Positions 25,230-36,459 of a DNA stretch of 64,000 nucleotides are shown here, in pieces (the stretch's first letter is position 1; every line of letters starts with the position of its first letter). The stretch is from Mucor racemosus. Its lineage: Eukaryota > Mucoromycota > Mucoromycetes > Mucorales > Mucoraceae. Both the position numbers and the translations under genes were made by a program. The stretch lies in contig JAPEHQ010000001.1 in NCBI GenBank assembly GCA_027405735.1, positions 6,820,001 to 6,884,000 of the forward strand, given 5' to 3'. The notes beneath the pieces were generated by a model. The model was not told the DNA's origin and ran no database searches. It was given only the letters and a program-made list of their open reading frames with translations.

Positions 25230-28200
25230 ATGAGCCACTCATTTCTAATTCATGTGTCAAAGACTATACCTCGTTCCAAGGTGAACCAGGCTATTTGGTC
25301 TCAGTTACAATCGCCAGCAACATCAAAACCTTTAAATTTACGTTCGTTTTCAACTAGCCGCAGTCAAGGCAACGTGTCTATCTGGGGCGGCGAAAATGTA
25401 GTTCGAGCTGCAAAGAAGAATCAGTCTTTATGCATTGGACTTGAGCCTATTCGTAATGCAGCTGTATTACGACGTGCTGCCTCATCTTATTCGACTGTTG
25501 AAATGAAAGATCGTGACCCAAAAGACAATCCTTCTGACCAAGCACCACCACCTGCCAATAATGGAGGAAATGCCACTGGTGGTAATGAAGGCGGTAATAA
25601 CAACAACAGTAACAATGGAAATGGGGATGGCAAATCAAATAAAAGCCATTCATGGGATGTTGTTGATAATCAACTTCAAAAGCCAACTGTGCCCGAAGTG
25701 TATCCCCAGGTTTTAGCACTTCCTATCGCTGGTCGACCCTTATTTCCTGGATTTTACAAGGCTGTTGTCATCAAAGAACCAACTGTTACTGCAGCAATCA
25801 AAGAATTAATGAAGCGTGGTCAACCTTATGTCGGCGCTTTTCTTTTGAAAGATGAAGGATTAGATGTAGATACAATTACAAACATTGATCAAGTACATAA
25901 AGTGGGTGTATTTGCGCAGATTACAAGTGTTTTCCCTGCAACATCTGGAAAAGAAGAATCTGGATTAACTGCAGTTTTGTATCCTCATAGACGTATCAAG
26001 ATTAATGAATTATTGCCCATAAAAGAAAAACATAGTATTGCAGCTGTTGAAGAAGTTGCATCAAATAAGGAAGTTGTTGCTGAAAAGGGTGAAAAGGCTA
26101 TTGAAAGCGTATCAAAAAAAGCAGAATCTGAATTTGAGCCTGAGAAAGCCGTTGTGCAAAAATCTGGTAATTAATCAGCAATGGATCTTTTATTATATGT
26201 TACCTAACCTTTTTTTCTTATCTGCGTTAGATGAATTCTTATCAGATGAAGCTGCCGCTGCAGAAGCCAATAAAACCGACTCACAATATGCCACTTCATT
26301 TTTAGCTGATGATTATGCTGTATCACTCGTCAATGTCGATAATTTTGTAGAACCTGAATTTTCTAAAAAGAGTCCTTACATTCGTGCGGTTACATCTGAA
26401 ATTGTTTCTGTTTTCAAGGAAATTGCATCATTAAACCCTCTCTTCAGGGACCAAATCGCCAGTTTCTCCATGTCACAATCTGCTGGTAATGTCTTTGATG
26501 AGCCCTCTAAATTAGCCGATTTTGCTGCTGCTGTTTCTGCAGGTGAAGCCTTGGAACTTCAGGAAGTATTAGAAACTCTTCCTGTTGAGGAAAGACTTCA
26601 AAAATCACTTGTTGTTCTCAAAAAAGAACTAATGAATGCTCAACTGCAAAATAAGATTTCCAAGGATGTCGAAAGTAAGATTGCCAAGCGTCAACGTGAA
26701 TATTATTTGATGGAGCAATTGAAGGGTATCAAAAAGGAACTTGGCTTGGAAAGTGATGGTAAAGACAAGTTGGTAGAAGGTTTCAAAGAAAAGGCTACCA
26801 AGCTCGCTATGCCAGCAACTGTAAAGAAGGTATTCGATGAAGAAATCAATAAGCTTGCTCATCTCGAACCTGCTGCTTCCGAGTTTAATGTCACTCGTAA
26901 TTATCTCGATTGGATCACCCAAATCCCTTGGGGTCAACGCTCTCGTGAAAACTACAACATTGTCCACGCTACTACCGTTTTAGATGAGGATCATTATGGT
27001 TTAAAGGATGTAAAGGATAGAATTTTGGAGTTTATTGCTGTTGGTAAATTAAGAGGTACTGTTGAGGGAAAGATCCTTTGTCTTTCTGGACCTCCAGGTG
27101 TTGGTAAGACTTCCATTGGTAAGAGTATTGCTCGTGCATTGGACCGTGAATTTTTCCGTTTCTCTGTTGGTGGTTTAACTGATGTTGCTGAAATCAAGGG
27201 TCATCGTCGTACATATGTTGGTGCTATGCCCGGTAAAGTTATTCAAGCTTTAAAGAAGGTCCAAACCGAAAATCCTTTAATTTTGATTGATGAAATCGAT
27301 AAACTTGGTAGAGGTCATCAAGGCGATCCTTCTTCTGCCCTTTTGGAATTGTTGGATCCCGAGCAAAACAGCAGTTTCTTGGATCATTATATGGATGTTC
27401 CTGTTGATTTATCCAAGGTTCTTTTTGTTTGTACAGCCAATGTTTTAGATACTATTCCAGGCCCACTTTTGGATCGTATGGAAGTTATTCAACTTTCTGG
27501 TTACATTGCTGAAGAAAAGGCTGCTATTGCTGACAAATATCTTGCTCCCGCTGCTAAAACTGCTGCTGGTCTTGAAGATGTGAATGTCAATTTGACTCCT
27601 GAAGCTATTGATTCTTTGATCAAGAATTATTGCCGCGAAAGTGGTGTTCGTAACTTGAAGAAGCATATTGATAAGGTCTTCCGTAAGGCTGCTTTCAAGG
27701 TTGTTCAAGAGATTGGTGAAGATGAAAAGAAGCCTGTAGAGGAAAAGGTTGAAGAAAAGAAAGAAAATGAAACTAATACTGAAATCAAGAAAGAAGATGA
27801 AGAAGCTAGAAAGCCTCTCGTTGTATCCAAGAATGTCAATATTGATATTAATAATGAGAATTTGAAGGATTATGTTGGTCCTCAGGTATACCAAGCAGAG
27901 CGTCTTTATGAAAAGACTCCTCCTGGTGTTGTTATGGGTTTAGCCTGGACCAGTATGGGTATGTTTACCTGATTAAATATGTGTATATATCGATACTAAT
28001 ATAATTTATTTATAAATCAGGTGGCACTTCTCTTTACATTGAGTCTGTTTTGGAATCATCTCTTAATTCTAAATCTACACCTCATCTTTCAAAGACAGGT
28101 CAACTTGGTGATGTGATGAAGGAATCTACAAGCATTGCTTATACATATGCCAAATCTTTAATGGCCACACATTTCCCCAAGAACAAGTTCTTCGATAAGG

Positions 28201-28679
28201 CCAAGGTTCATTTACATTGCCCTGCAGGTGCTGTTCCCAAGGACGGTAAGATAAAGCTGTATATTTTGGTTGATTATAGATTTGCTCATCATTTTTCTTT
28301 GTTTATAGGCCCTTCTGCTGGTGTCACAATGACTACAGCATTAATGTCTTTAGCTCTTAACAGACCTGTTAGTTCAAACATTGCCATGACAGGTGAATTA
28401 ACTGTTACTGGTAAGGTTTTGAAGATTGGCGGTTTAAAGGAAAAGACAATTGCTGCCAAACGCTCCAAGGTCGATACAATTTTATTCCCTAAGGATAATC
28501 AAGCTGATTGGGATGAATTACCTGATTATATCAAGGAAGGTTTGACTGGTGTTCCTTGTGATACTTACAAAGACGTATATGAAGTTGTCTTTGGCGATAT
28601 CAAGAAGGAAGAAGTTGAGAATGTTTGGAGTAATGTCTTGTTTGAGGAAGATGAAAAGAAGGATAAAACTACTGCTTAA
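25230..28679 (+). CDS. PIM1: Mitochondrial ATP-dependent Lon protease
   Basis: Four exons (25230-26166, 26231-27958, 28021-28245, 28309-28679) give 1086 residues, the size of fungal Pim1. It degrades misfolded and oxidised matrix proteins and supports mitochondrial DNA maintenance. The N-terminus is basic and Ser-rich with [10 protein letters not shown], a typical matrix-targeting leader, followed by an Asn/Gly-rich linker. The Lon N domain starts near [15 protein letters not shown]. The AAA+ module has Walker [10 protein letters not shown], Walker [10 protein letters not shown] and the arginine-rich [12 protein letters not shown] loop. The protease domain has the catalytic Ser in GPSAGVTM and the Lys in [13 protein letters not shown] long acidic Lys/Glu insert (about residues 835-870, [14 protein letters not shown]) lies before the protease domain, and another sits in the N domain. 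The frame is intact. Confidence 0.97.
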
Positions 28680-29933
28680 TACAATTATCTGATTAAAAAG
28701 TTGACTAGAATTATATATTATATACAATTGTTTTCTTTGTAGATTTATTCTTTTTTTTTTCTATGTAATATGTCGTTTTATCTGTATAAAAAAACGTTCC
28801 TTAATCTTTATGTATAAATGTTTCGAAGCAATTATGAATGATGCAACCTTTATATAGGCTTTATGTATGGATTGTTTTCCAGTTTTGCCAAAACTAAAAA
28901 TGTAAGGTGTATTTGTATCTATTATAGATGACTTGTTCAGTTGTATTTTTAGAACAAAATCAGCTTTTATTGCTATTGAAGTTCTTTTGTGCATAAATTC
29001 AGGGGCCTCATTTTCAATTGTTCAAAAAGTTTTTGCAAATCACACTTTGATGACATTATCCCTTAAATCCTGTTTGTATGAAACAGGGTATATGCTCTCA
29101 TCATAATGAGACTACTCAGGGTTGATTATATGCATTTGTTTTTACGATTAGCGACAATATTTGACGAGATGCTACCGAATTTCAGTGTACAAAAATGCCA
29201 AGACGGATTCATTTAAAGAGTTTTTCCGGAGCAGTGTTTCTATCAAATGAAAGATTTCAATTATTGAATATCTTTTCTGACAAAAGTCTTACATTATAGT
29301 ATTTTTATTATCGCTTTCATACAAATGCATATGATTTGATAGCCCAAGAATGCATGCATTTTTGCTCTTTTTAGTTTCAAAGCAACCAAAGTTTCCTGTT
29401 GTTTCTATCTAGCAAACAATCGTTTCAGTGATAGTCTATAAACAAGTGAACGGATGAAAAAGTGTTCTTTCTTGTATGAACGGATGAAAAAGTGTTCTTT
29501 CTTGTATGAACACAAAAGTTGGGGAATTATTAGTAGATGTTGAAATGAAATGAAATGAAATAACGAGAACGAGAGCCTTATTTTCTGTACTACATTTGAT
29601 ATTTCTGATTTATAAACGTAAGATATTATTAATAGCTCCACTGACAATAACCTGGTAGATCAATTATTTTCATGTAAAGGATAGTATGGAATAGTGTATA
29701 TGAGTATTAGTTCAAGTAAAAAAGTAAAAATAGAGCCAACACATGTATTGATTTACAAATACATCTTCGAGAAAAGACTACAAAAAAAAAAAAAAAAAAA
29801 AAAAAAAACTTCCCGCACAACACTTAATTACTACATTTGAATGAAAATTGTACATGTAGTAACTCTCCCTTATATTTGATTTAATTTGCCTCTTAATCAT
29901 ATTTCCCTCTTTATCTTTCTTTAATCACAAAAA
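28680..29933. other. Intergenic region between Lon and the CYSTM gene
   Basis: No gene is supported. It holds a 30-bp perfect tandem duplication (29448-29507) and an A tract of about 28 nt (29782-29808). Confidence 0.6.
29448..29507 (+). repeat. 30-bp tandem duplication, two copies
   Basis: A unit starting gaacggatgaaaaagtgttc and ending tcttgtat is present twice in direct succession with no mismatch, followed by a third partial gaac. Confidence 0.9.
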
Positions 29934-30354
29934 ATGGACAAGAAAAGAGCTCATCATATTTCAGCACCCATTTCACCAAATTATCATGGATTTGGTCATT
30001 CCACATCAGATTCGCTTTTTGATGATTATCCGCCACCAGCTTATCAACCACCACAAAACATGCCAGCTTCTGCTGTTGCTGCTACTACCATGCAGCCACC
30101 GCCATCATTACAAAATAAAAATATTCAAAATCTAAATAATTTCAATCAAATGAATCAATTTTATCATCCAACGCCACCACCACAAACTGTGATTATTTAT
30201 CGTCAACCAACTCGATCAAAAGATGCATGTTGTTGGGGATGGTAATATAGATGCAAAACCATTAGATTTATACTATTTCTAACGCTTTTTTCTTTCTTTC
30301 TGTAGTTTAGCAGCATTATGCCTTTGTTTCGGAGCGAAAGAATGCTGTATATAA
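29934..30354 (+). CDS. CYSTM-family cysteine-rich membrane-anchored protein
   Basis: Two exons (29934-30241 and 30306-30354) give 118 residues. The first 90 residues are disordered and rich in Pro, Gln and Asn (YPPPAYQPPQ, PTPPPQTVIIYRQP). The second exon supplies the final residues, so that the C-terminus reads CCWGCLAALCLCFGAKECCI, a clear cysteine-rich transmembrane module. CYSTM proteins are small tail-anchored proteins linked to stress tolerance in plants and fungi; what this one does is not known. Without splicing, a stop would follow CCWGW and the motif would be lost, which supports the intron (GTAATA ... TGTAG, phase 2). Confidence 0.8.
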
Positions 30355-30457
30355 AAAACCCATAAAACAAATTCATAGAATAACTACATTGTATACCCTC
30401 CTTCCTTTTCCCATCATTATTTTGTACTTGTAATAATAAAATATAATAAATATTTAT

Positions 30458-30491
30458 TTTGGTTGTGTGTGTGTGTGCGTGTGCGTGTGTG
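30458..30491 (+). repeat. GT-rich microsatellite
   Basis: A mostly pure (GT)n run, interrupted by gcgtgtgcgt, sits in the shared 3' region of the CYSTM and APN2 genes. Confidence 0.9.
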
Positions 30492-30512
30492 TACTACCAT
30501 TTTCCTCGTGTA

Positions 30513-32309
30513 TTATTTTGTCGTTGATTTCCATTGAAAGAAATCACAACTTTGCTCATCTTTCGGTCCATCTTTCGGCCCAGTTGGTTTTGCGCAGATA
30601 TAAAATGCTCGACCAAAATTAGGCCCTTTTTTTGTTACGATTCTTTCACGACAAGGTTCGTTATGGAATGTGCAGTTTGGTATTTCGGGTGCTTTAAAGA
30701 TCGACGTCCATGCTTTGGCTGTCACCTGCTTTTCTTGAGCTTCTTCAATTAGTGCATTCAGATCAATATCGTCCTGCTGTTGATCTTGATGTTGGGGCAA
30801 TTGCTGCTTTGTTGTCGTTGTATTTGAAATTTCCTCAGTGTTGGTAGTATCTTGTTTTTTAGTAAAATAATTCATAAATGCTGTATTTGGCGACGCTGCT
30901 TTTTTTGTTGATTTAAGTTTTTTAGATTGCTTTGTATTACTTGGAATATTGGAAGACGCTCTTTTTAATGTAGGAGTGGATGATGTGGGTAAAGTTGTAG
31001 ATAAAGAAGTTGATGGTGATGGTATAGTTACTGGGTTTGATGATGGCTTTGCAAAATAGCTTGATAATTTGTTTTGTTTGAATTCTGTAAAGTTGGATGC
31101 CAATAAAGGTGATACGTAGCTTGATACATCTTCATTTGCAATATCTTGATTAATTGGTAAAAAATCAGAGTATACAGGACAATGATCTGAACCAAGAATT
31201 TTTGGTTGAATATCTGAATATTTAAACCATGGTTTTAAACCTTTAGAAGCTAATATGTAGTCAATTCTTGTTCCTGTGAGAGATATTAGTTAATGAAACA
31301 AATACCTAAAATAATAGTTTCATACCGAAATTTCCAGGTCTATCGTTATAATGTGTGTTACATGAAAGCGTTAATATATAATATGGTGTGATTTCCTTTA
31401 ATAGATAAATACCTCGCATTTAATCTTGTATTCCAACCTTAAAAAAATTACAGATTAATTTATATATAAAAATTCTAAATTCTATTATAAATTGCTTACA
31501 TGTGTACATTTTTAAACGGTCAGGGTGATATAAACGGGTCATATCAATTAAAGGTCCTTTAGGGTCAATCATATTATCTAACCATCGTCTATGCGGCAAA
31601 TCCTTAAAATCAGTAATACCATGCTCTTTCATACTTTGCTTAGGATCACAATGATCAATTTCTTCATGTACTGCATTGATATCACCCACAAGCAATACTT
31701 GTTTGCATTGTTCCAAAAAGAATTCAATTCGCTTTTGTACACAATGATGATAATCCATTTTAAAATCACTTCTAGTTTCGTTGCCATCATTTGGAAAATA
31801 GATGTTGAACAAAACAAAGAATCCAAAATCTAAAATAATGCAACGACCTTCATCATCTAATACTTTTGCTGGCGTGCTCAAGTCGTATATAAAATTGTTA
31901 TCTGCATCTAGTACACCGGTAATACCCTCGTAAGTTCGTCTAGGCTGTGTCATTGTATCCTTGACATAGATTGCCACTCCAGAATACCCCAATTTAACTT
32001 TGGAAAAGGAAAAATAAGCATTGTATCCTGGCACAATTGCCATTTCTTTTGTTAATTTGGATCGTTGACATTTGACTTCTTGAAAACTGTTTGTAAAAAA
32101 TGTCAATATAAAGCAAATATTTGATTAATCATATCAGTTATTCACCAAATAATATCAGAATTCAACGCGTCTAATAGAACCTGCATGATAATTTAGTAGT
32201 AACCAATGAATGTATTGCATGAATTTACTTTGTATGATTTTTTTTCGGACCATGGATGATATTGTAAGGTAGTAGCTAATCCATTGACATTCCAAGTCAA
32301 AACTCTCAT
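30513..32309 (-). CDS. APN2: AP endonuclease 2 with PIP box and GRF zinc finger
   Basis: Six exons (32309-32229, 32180-32146, 32086-31500, 31437-31413, 31339-31326, 31273-30513) give 500 residues. It is a class II AP endonuclease and 3'-phosphodiesterase of base excision repair in the nucleus. The exonuclease III fold is seen in MRVLTWNVNGLATTL, CFQEVKCQRSKL (metal-binding Glu), LLVGDINAVHEEIDHCDP, CWNTRLNARPGNFGTRIDYIL and GSDHCPVYSDF (catalytic Asp-His pair). After it come a PCNA-interacting box QNKLSSYF, a Ser/Thr-rich disordered linker and a C-terminal GRF-type zinc finger (CTFHNEPC...NFGRAFYICAKPTG...CDFFQW). This is the full APE2/APN2 architecture. Exon 5 is only 14 nt and exon 4 only 25 nt; all joins are in frame and restore conserved motifs. 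Confidence 0.93.
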
Positions 32310-33429
32310 GGTGTTTAGCTTGTGAACAAGGAGATCACTACTGCGCAGGTAAATGTCTGCTGGGGTGCAGTTGCAATGTGAGCAAATGAAAGTTTTCCAG
32401 AAATGTATTGTGATCGTATAGTATATTTTGGAACTCCGACAGTTACATCCTTTGTTTATAATATAGTATTTGCATGATTTTTTAAAGAAAATATTTATAA
32501 AAAAAATTACAATCACGTATTAAACATGCTAGAAAATATTACTAAAGCTCGTTTCCCTGTTTAAACTTATAAGTTAAGCAGTGAAAAAACCTTTGAAATA
32601 ATAAAGTATATGTATATATTTTTTTGGAACCCGCGATTTTGGCCTAAAAAGGAGCAAATCAACCACAAAAAAATGATTAAGATTTGTATAACCAATCACT
32701 CTTTTTCATGCAATTATCAACCCAGGAACAATTGTATGTGTAATACAGTGCGTAATTCCCTAAAGGAGTATTTCATTATCATCTCTTGTGACGTACATGA
32801 CAGATTGGTGTACCTTTTGCTAATCAAATGCATATCAACATGACATAATGATTGGATAAATTCAAGTTGGATAGGGCGTATTTATCAGTGAAATATACAC
32901 GCATTTTGAGCATGTGATGCATATTTCCTTCTTGATCTCTTATTGTGGTGGGAATGAACTTTGTAACTGTGATAAATGACTCGGAAAATATCGGGCAAAG
33001 ATGTAAGGAAAAGTGCTTAATTTACAACACTTTGTAATTTAAGACATTTGGCATTTAAATCATAGTGATGATTAACGTGTTTAAGGGGCAGGATTGAGGG
33101 AGGAATTTATTTGTTCAATTCATAGATCTTATCATCTACCAACAGTTTTTACACAAAGGAGTAATGTAAGATTGCTTATCTTTATTATTTGATGCCATAC
33201 AAAATTTTTCATTGGTTAAGATAATAAAATATACCTAAAATCAATTTGATCCTGATAAGACTTTTTGTATGATTGGCCAAGTCGGAATCTTTCCTATAAA
33301 CTCATGATTTATTTTCTTTACTTATATATATTAGGAGACTATATAACGATGCCCTTTTCTTCTCTTTCTTTCTCTTTATACATCAAAATATTATAACAAA
33401 ACATAAAAAAGAGAAAGAAAGAATAATAA
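32310..33429. other. Divergent intergenic region between APN2 and a kinase gene
   Basis: No gene is supported. The last 100 bp before the kinase ATG contain a pyrimidine tract (cttttcttctctttctttct) and TATATATA near 33330. Confidence 0.5.
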
Positions 33430-34731
33430 ATGTTTAATACCAGCAATAAAAAATGTCAATTGAATACCAATATTAAGAATAAAAAACCACTTCACATTGA
33501 CACTGATCCATTGGGCATTTCCTTTTATGAAAGTGATCTCAAAAAAGGTTCTGCTCATGCCATTGTATCTCCTGTCTTGACAAACTCTAAAAAGCAATTG
33601 CAACAACCAGAGACTTTATCACCATTTCCATCACCATCATCATCCTCATCATCCCTAAATACAACTACTGCTACATCACCTACACATCACGAATCAAAAT
33701 CATTTCCGCGAAGAGCCGACGTTTCCCGTAGTAAATGTCAATTGAACCGTCCAAGCCAATCATTACAATCACCTTGTAAAATATCTGCAAAATCATGGGA
33801 GAGCATAAAGAGTCCAGCTGCGTCATTTCTTGCAGGATTTGCATTATCCCCTGTTCCATCGCAAGAAAAGCAGGCATTAGATGATGAACAAGAAGGCGAT
33901 GAGATTGATGACTATGTCTTGGATAAAATCATTGGTTATGGTGGTTTTGCTACTGTTCGTAAAGGATTTCGCGTCTCTGATGGACAAAAAGTGGCTATTA
34001 AAATCATTAGAAAGAATTTTGCTCCACAAGAACAAAATGATATTGATTTACGCTTAGAAAGAGAATTAACTATTTGGAAAACATTGGATCATCCCAACAT
34101 TGTTTGTTTGGAAAGAGTCTTGGAAACTGATGCTGCTACATTTCTTATTTGCGATTACTGTTCAAATGGTAATTTATTAGATAAACTGAAGACTCCAATG
34201 TCTGAAGAAGAAGCTCGATCTACATTTTTACAATTATGCTCCGGTTTACAATATTTGCATGAAGAAGCAAAGATCTGTCATAAAGATTTAAAGCTTGAAA
34301 ATATTTTGATCGACCAAGAAAATAATGTGAAAATCTGTGATTTCGGCTTGGCTATTTGTCAACAGCCTGTTAAAGTTAATCCTGCTACTAATTTACCACT
34401 TTCACCTGATATTGTCAATGATCTTGATTGTGCAGCTGGTTCTCTTGCATATGCTGCACCTGAACAGATTAAATCTGCAAAGGCAATCTCATGTCCTTCC
34501 ACTGATATTTGGTCTTTGGGTGTTATTCTTTATGCTCTTGTTACAGCAAAATTACCGTTTTCAGATGATTATGATCTTCGCTTGCAACAAAAAGTATTAG
34601 ACGGTCAATATGAAATGCCTTTTAATCTTTCAACTGGATTACAAGATCTTATCAAGTGTTGCCTTGATTCCAATCCAGAAACTCGTTACAATATCAATCA
34701 AGTTTTAAAATCTGCTTGGTGTACTTTATAA
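33430..34731 (+). CDS. Serine/threonine protein kinase, CAMK-like
   Basis: A single exon of 433 residues. The first 150 residues are Ser/Pro/Thr-rich and disordered. The kinase domain (about 160-430) has the glycine loop IGYGGFATVRKG, the Lys in VAIKIIRK, the Glu in LERELTIWKTLDHPNIV, catalytic loop HKDLKLENILI, DFG in ICDFGLAI, an activation segment ending GSLAYAAPEQI, and DIWSLGVILYALVTAKLPF. The catalytic loop has HKD instead of HRD; loss of that Arg often goes with weaker dependence on activation-loop phosphorylation, though the catalytic Asp and Asn are present. The fold resembles the Snf1/Nim1-related CAMK group, but I cannot name an orthologue. It is intronless, unlike most of its neighbours. 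Confidence 0.85.
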   Translation: MFNTSNKKCQLNTNIKNKKPLHIDTDPLGISFYESDLKKGSAHAIVSPVLTNSKKQLQQPETLSPFPSPSSSSSSLNTTTATSPTHHESKSFPRRADVSRSKCQLNRPSQSLQSPCKISAKSWESIKSPAASFLAGFALSPVPSQEKQALDDEQEGDEIDDYVLDKIIGYGGFATVRKGFRVSDGQKVAIKIIRKNFAPQEQNDIDLRLERELTIWKTLDHPNIVCLERVLETDAATFLICDYCSNGNLLDKLKTPMSEEEARSTFLQLCSGLQYLHEEAKICHKDLKLENILIDQENNVKICDFGLAICQQPVKVNPATNLPLSPDIVNDLDCAAGSLAYAAPEQIKSAKAISCPSTDIWSLGVILYALVTAKLPFSDDYDLRLQQKVLDGQYEMPFNLSTGLQDLIKCCLDSNPETRYNINQVLKSAWCTL

Positions 34732-34877
34732 ACAACAACAAAAGCGACAAAATTGTAAATAACTCATCAATATATCTCTTCTTTCTTTTTCTCATTTTAT
34801 GTATATTTCTCTAAAAAAAAAACCAAAATATTCCCTTCATCATCATTCATTTATATAATTAATAAAAATATCAAAAT

Positions 34878-35942
34878 TTAACCATCATTTACCAAACGAT
34901 CATAACCATCTAGTACAAGATGTTTAATATTGTAAATTTTTATTATTTGAGTAAAAAAATACTTACATGCACAAATGCCTTCCATGTAACACGCTAAAAC
35001 TATACCAGCACCTACTTGAGAAATAGGGTTATCAAATCTTGAAAGAAAGTTAATAATATAACCTTAATTTTATATATAAACTTCATTTTTTTTATACCTT
35101 GTAAAAAACGCTAATACATAAAAGATTTGCCAATGATGAAGATGAATTGCTATTTGTCTGGTGTATGGATTATGAGAAGCTTCTTCAGACACAATAGCGA
35201 CAACTGGTAATAAGGTGGTTCCTTCATCTACTGGTTGTTGTGTTGCATTTTTGTTTTTATTCCTAGACTTCCATGTGTATATTTTTGTTCTACACCAGTT
35301 TTGATTGACTTCCTTGGATAGCAAAAATGAAGATGCTAATATAATAGCAGGGATCGCAAGACAAGATACATAATAAATTACAAATGGCATTGGCAACAAA
35401 TAACCGAGATATATATGATAACCAGCAAATACAAGAATAATGCTAAAGTAAATCATAAATAACAAATTAACACTCACACACACACACACACACTTGTTAT
35501 ATAAGAAACTCACGCTATAGCAGCTAAAAATACAAACCACATCCCTTTTGGCCAATTTTTTATATTGGGTAAAGATGTTTTTGTAAATGGTAGTTCAGCA
35601 ATAAGGGCATAGCCAAATAGTGATGGGTAAAAGGCGGCTACAGTCGTCCAACTAGAACATTTAAAATATAAGATTGTGGTGATAAACGCATTCATAACGC
35701 TTTAAAATTTACCTCAAGGTATTGGAATAATTACCAAATATAAATAATATTAAACCATATGAAATTCCATCAAATAAATCGCTCCAATGGCGAGACATTG
35801 TCTTGGGATTTGTTTCCCATTTCAAGCGATGTGCAATGGAACGATAAATAGGATATGGGATGATATAAAATGCTAGTAAAAACAAGCCAAAAATATAAGG
35901 ATCAAATGAATATAAAGCAGTTGCTTTTTCATCAATTTCCAT
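34878..35942 (-). CDS. Multi-span membrane protein of unknown function
   Basis: Five exons (35942-35713, 35651-35514, 35442-35098, 35037-34967, 34909-34878) give 271 residues. About six or seven hydrophobic segments are visible: IFGLFLLAFYIIPYPIY, YGLILFIFG, SLFGYALIAEL, MWFVFLAAIAIILVFAGY, FVIYYVSCLAIPAIILASSF, IFYVLAFFTRF and GAGIVLACYMEGICAYGYD. There is no signal peptide. A conserved-looking segment HLHHWQIFYVLAFFTRFDN...YGYDRL at the C-terminus joins three exons, and the last exon is only 32 nt, which argues the splicing is right. A polar loop of about 50 residues (NKNKNATQQPVDEG) separates the last two helices. The His-rich segment could bind metal or lipid, but that is speculation. I do not recognise the family. 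Confidence 0.7.
35475..35492 (+). repeat. (CA)n microsatellite within an intron
   Basis: A short CA run lies in the intron between exons 2 and 3 of the membrane-protein gene. Confidence 0.85.
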
Positions 35943-36024
35943 TGCAAGTTTTGAAAAGAAAGAAAGAGTAAAAAAGGTTGGTATTTACACAGTTTCATGA
36001 TCCACAAGCAATTTATAAACGGTA

Positions 36025-36172
36025 TCTTCACCCTGAGACTCAACCAGACTCAAGGTATTTTCTATCTGACTTCGAAATTAAGCAGTGAAATTGAAAAATT
36101 AAAAAGTATTTTTGAGTCACCCGCTTAAAATATTAAAAATACCTTGAGTCTGGTTGAGTCTCAGGGTGAAGA
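36025..36172. mobile_element. MITE, 148 bp, with 37-bp inverted repeats and TA target site
   Basis: The left arm starts TCTTCACCCTGAGACTC and runs to GGTATTTT (36025-36061). The right arm (36136-36172) is its perfect inverse. TA flanks both ends (36023-36024 and 36173-36174), as expected for a Tc1/mariner-mobilised MITE. The central 74 bp are AT-rich and noncoding. Transcribed, it would fold into one long hairpin. Confidence 0.8.
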
Positions 36173-36459
36173 TACTGGGTTTGAGTTGCTTATACTGAAA
36201 AATATGCAAGGACAGTAGTAGTATTCACAAGTTTTGACTTGTGCAAAAACCTTTGACATGTTGGCAATAAGAGTCGCACAGTAGTTTGCTTCGGTTCATT
36301 TGTATTAATAGCCCTTAAAAACACTATAAATAAAGAAAACTATCTTTTGATTCTCCTGTAGATTTACCTAATATATTAACTACTAAATAATAAATAATAA
36401 AAATCTACATACTTGTCATCAATATTTTGCTTAAAGCATTATTTTTATACAAAAAAAAC

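Noticed and set aside
29782..29808. Poly-A tract as the tail of a processed pseudogene
   Set aside because: No coding remnant or target duplication precedes it; similar A tracts occur in several intergenic regions.
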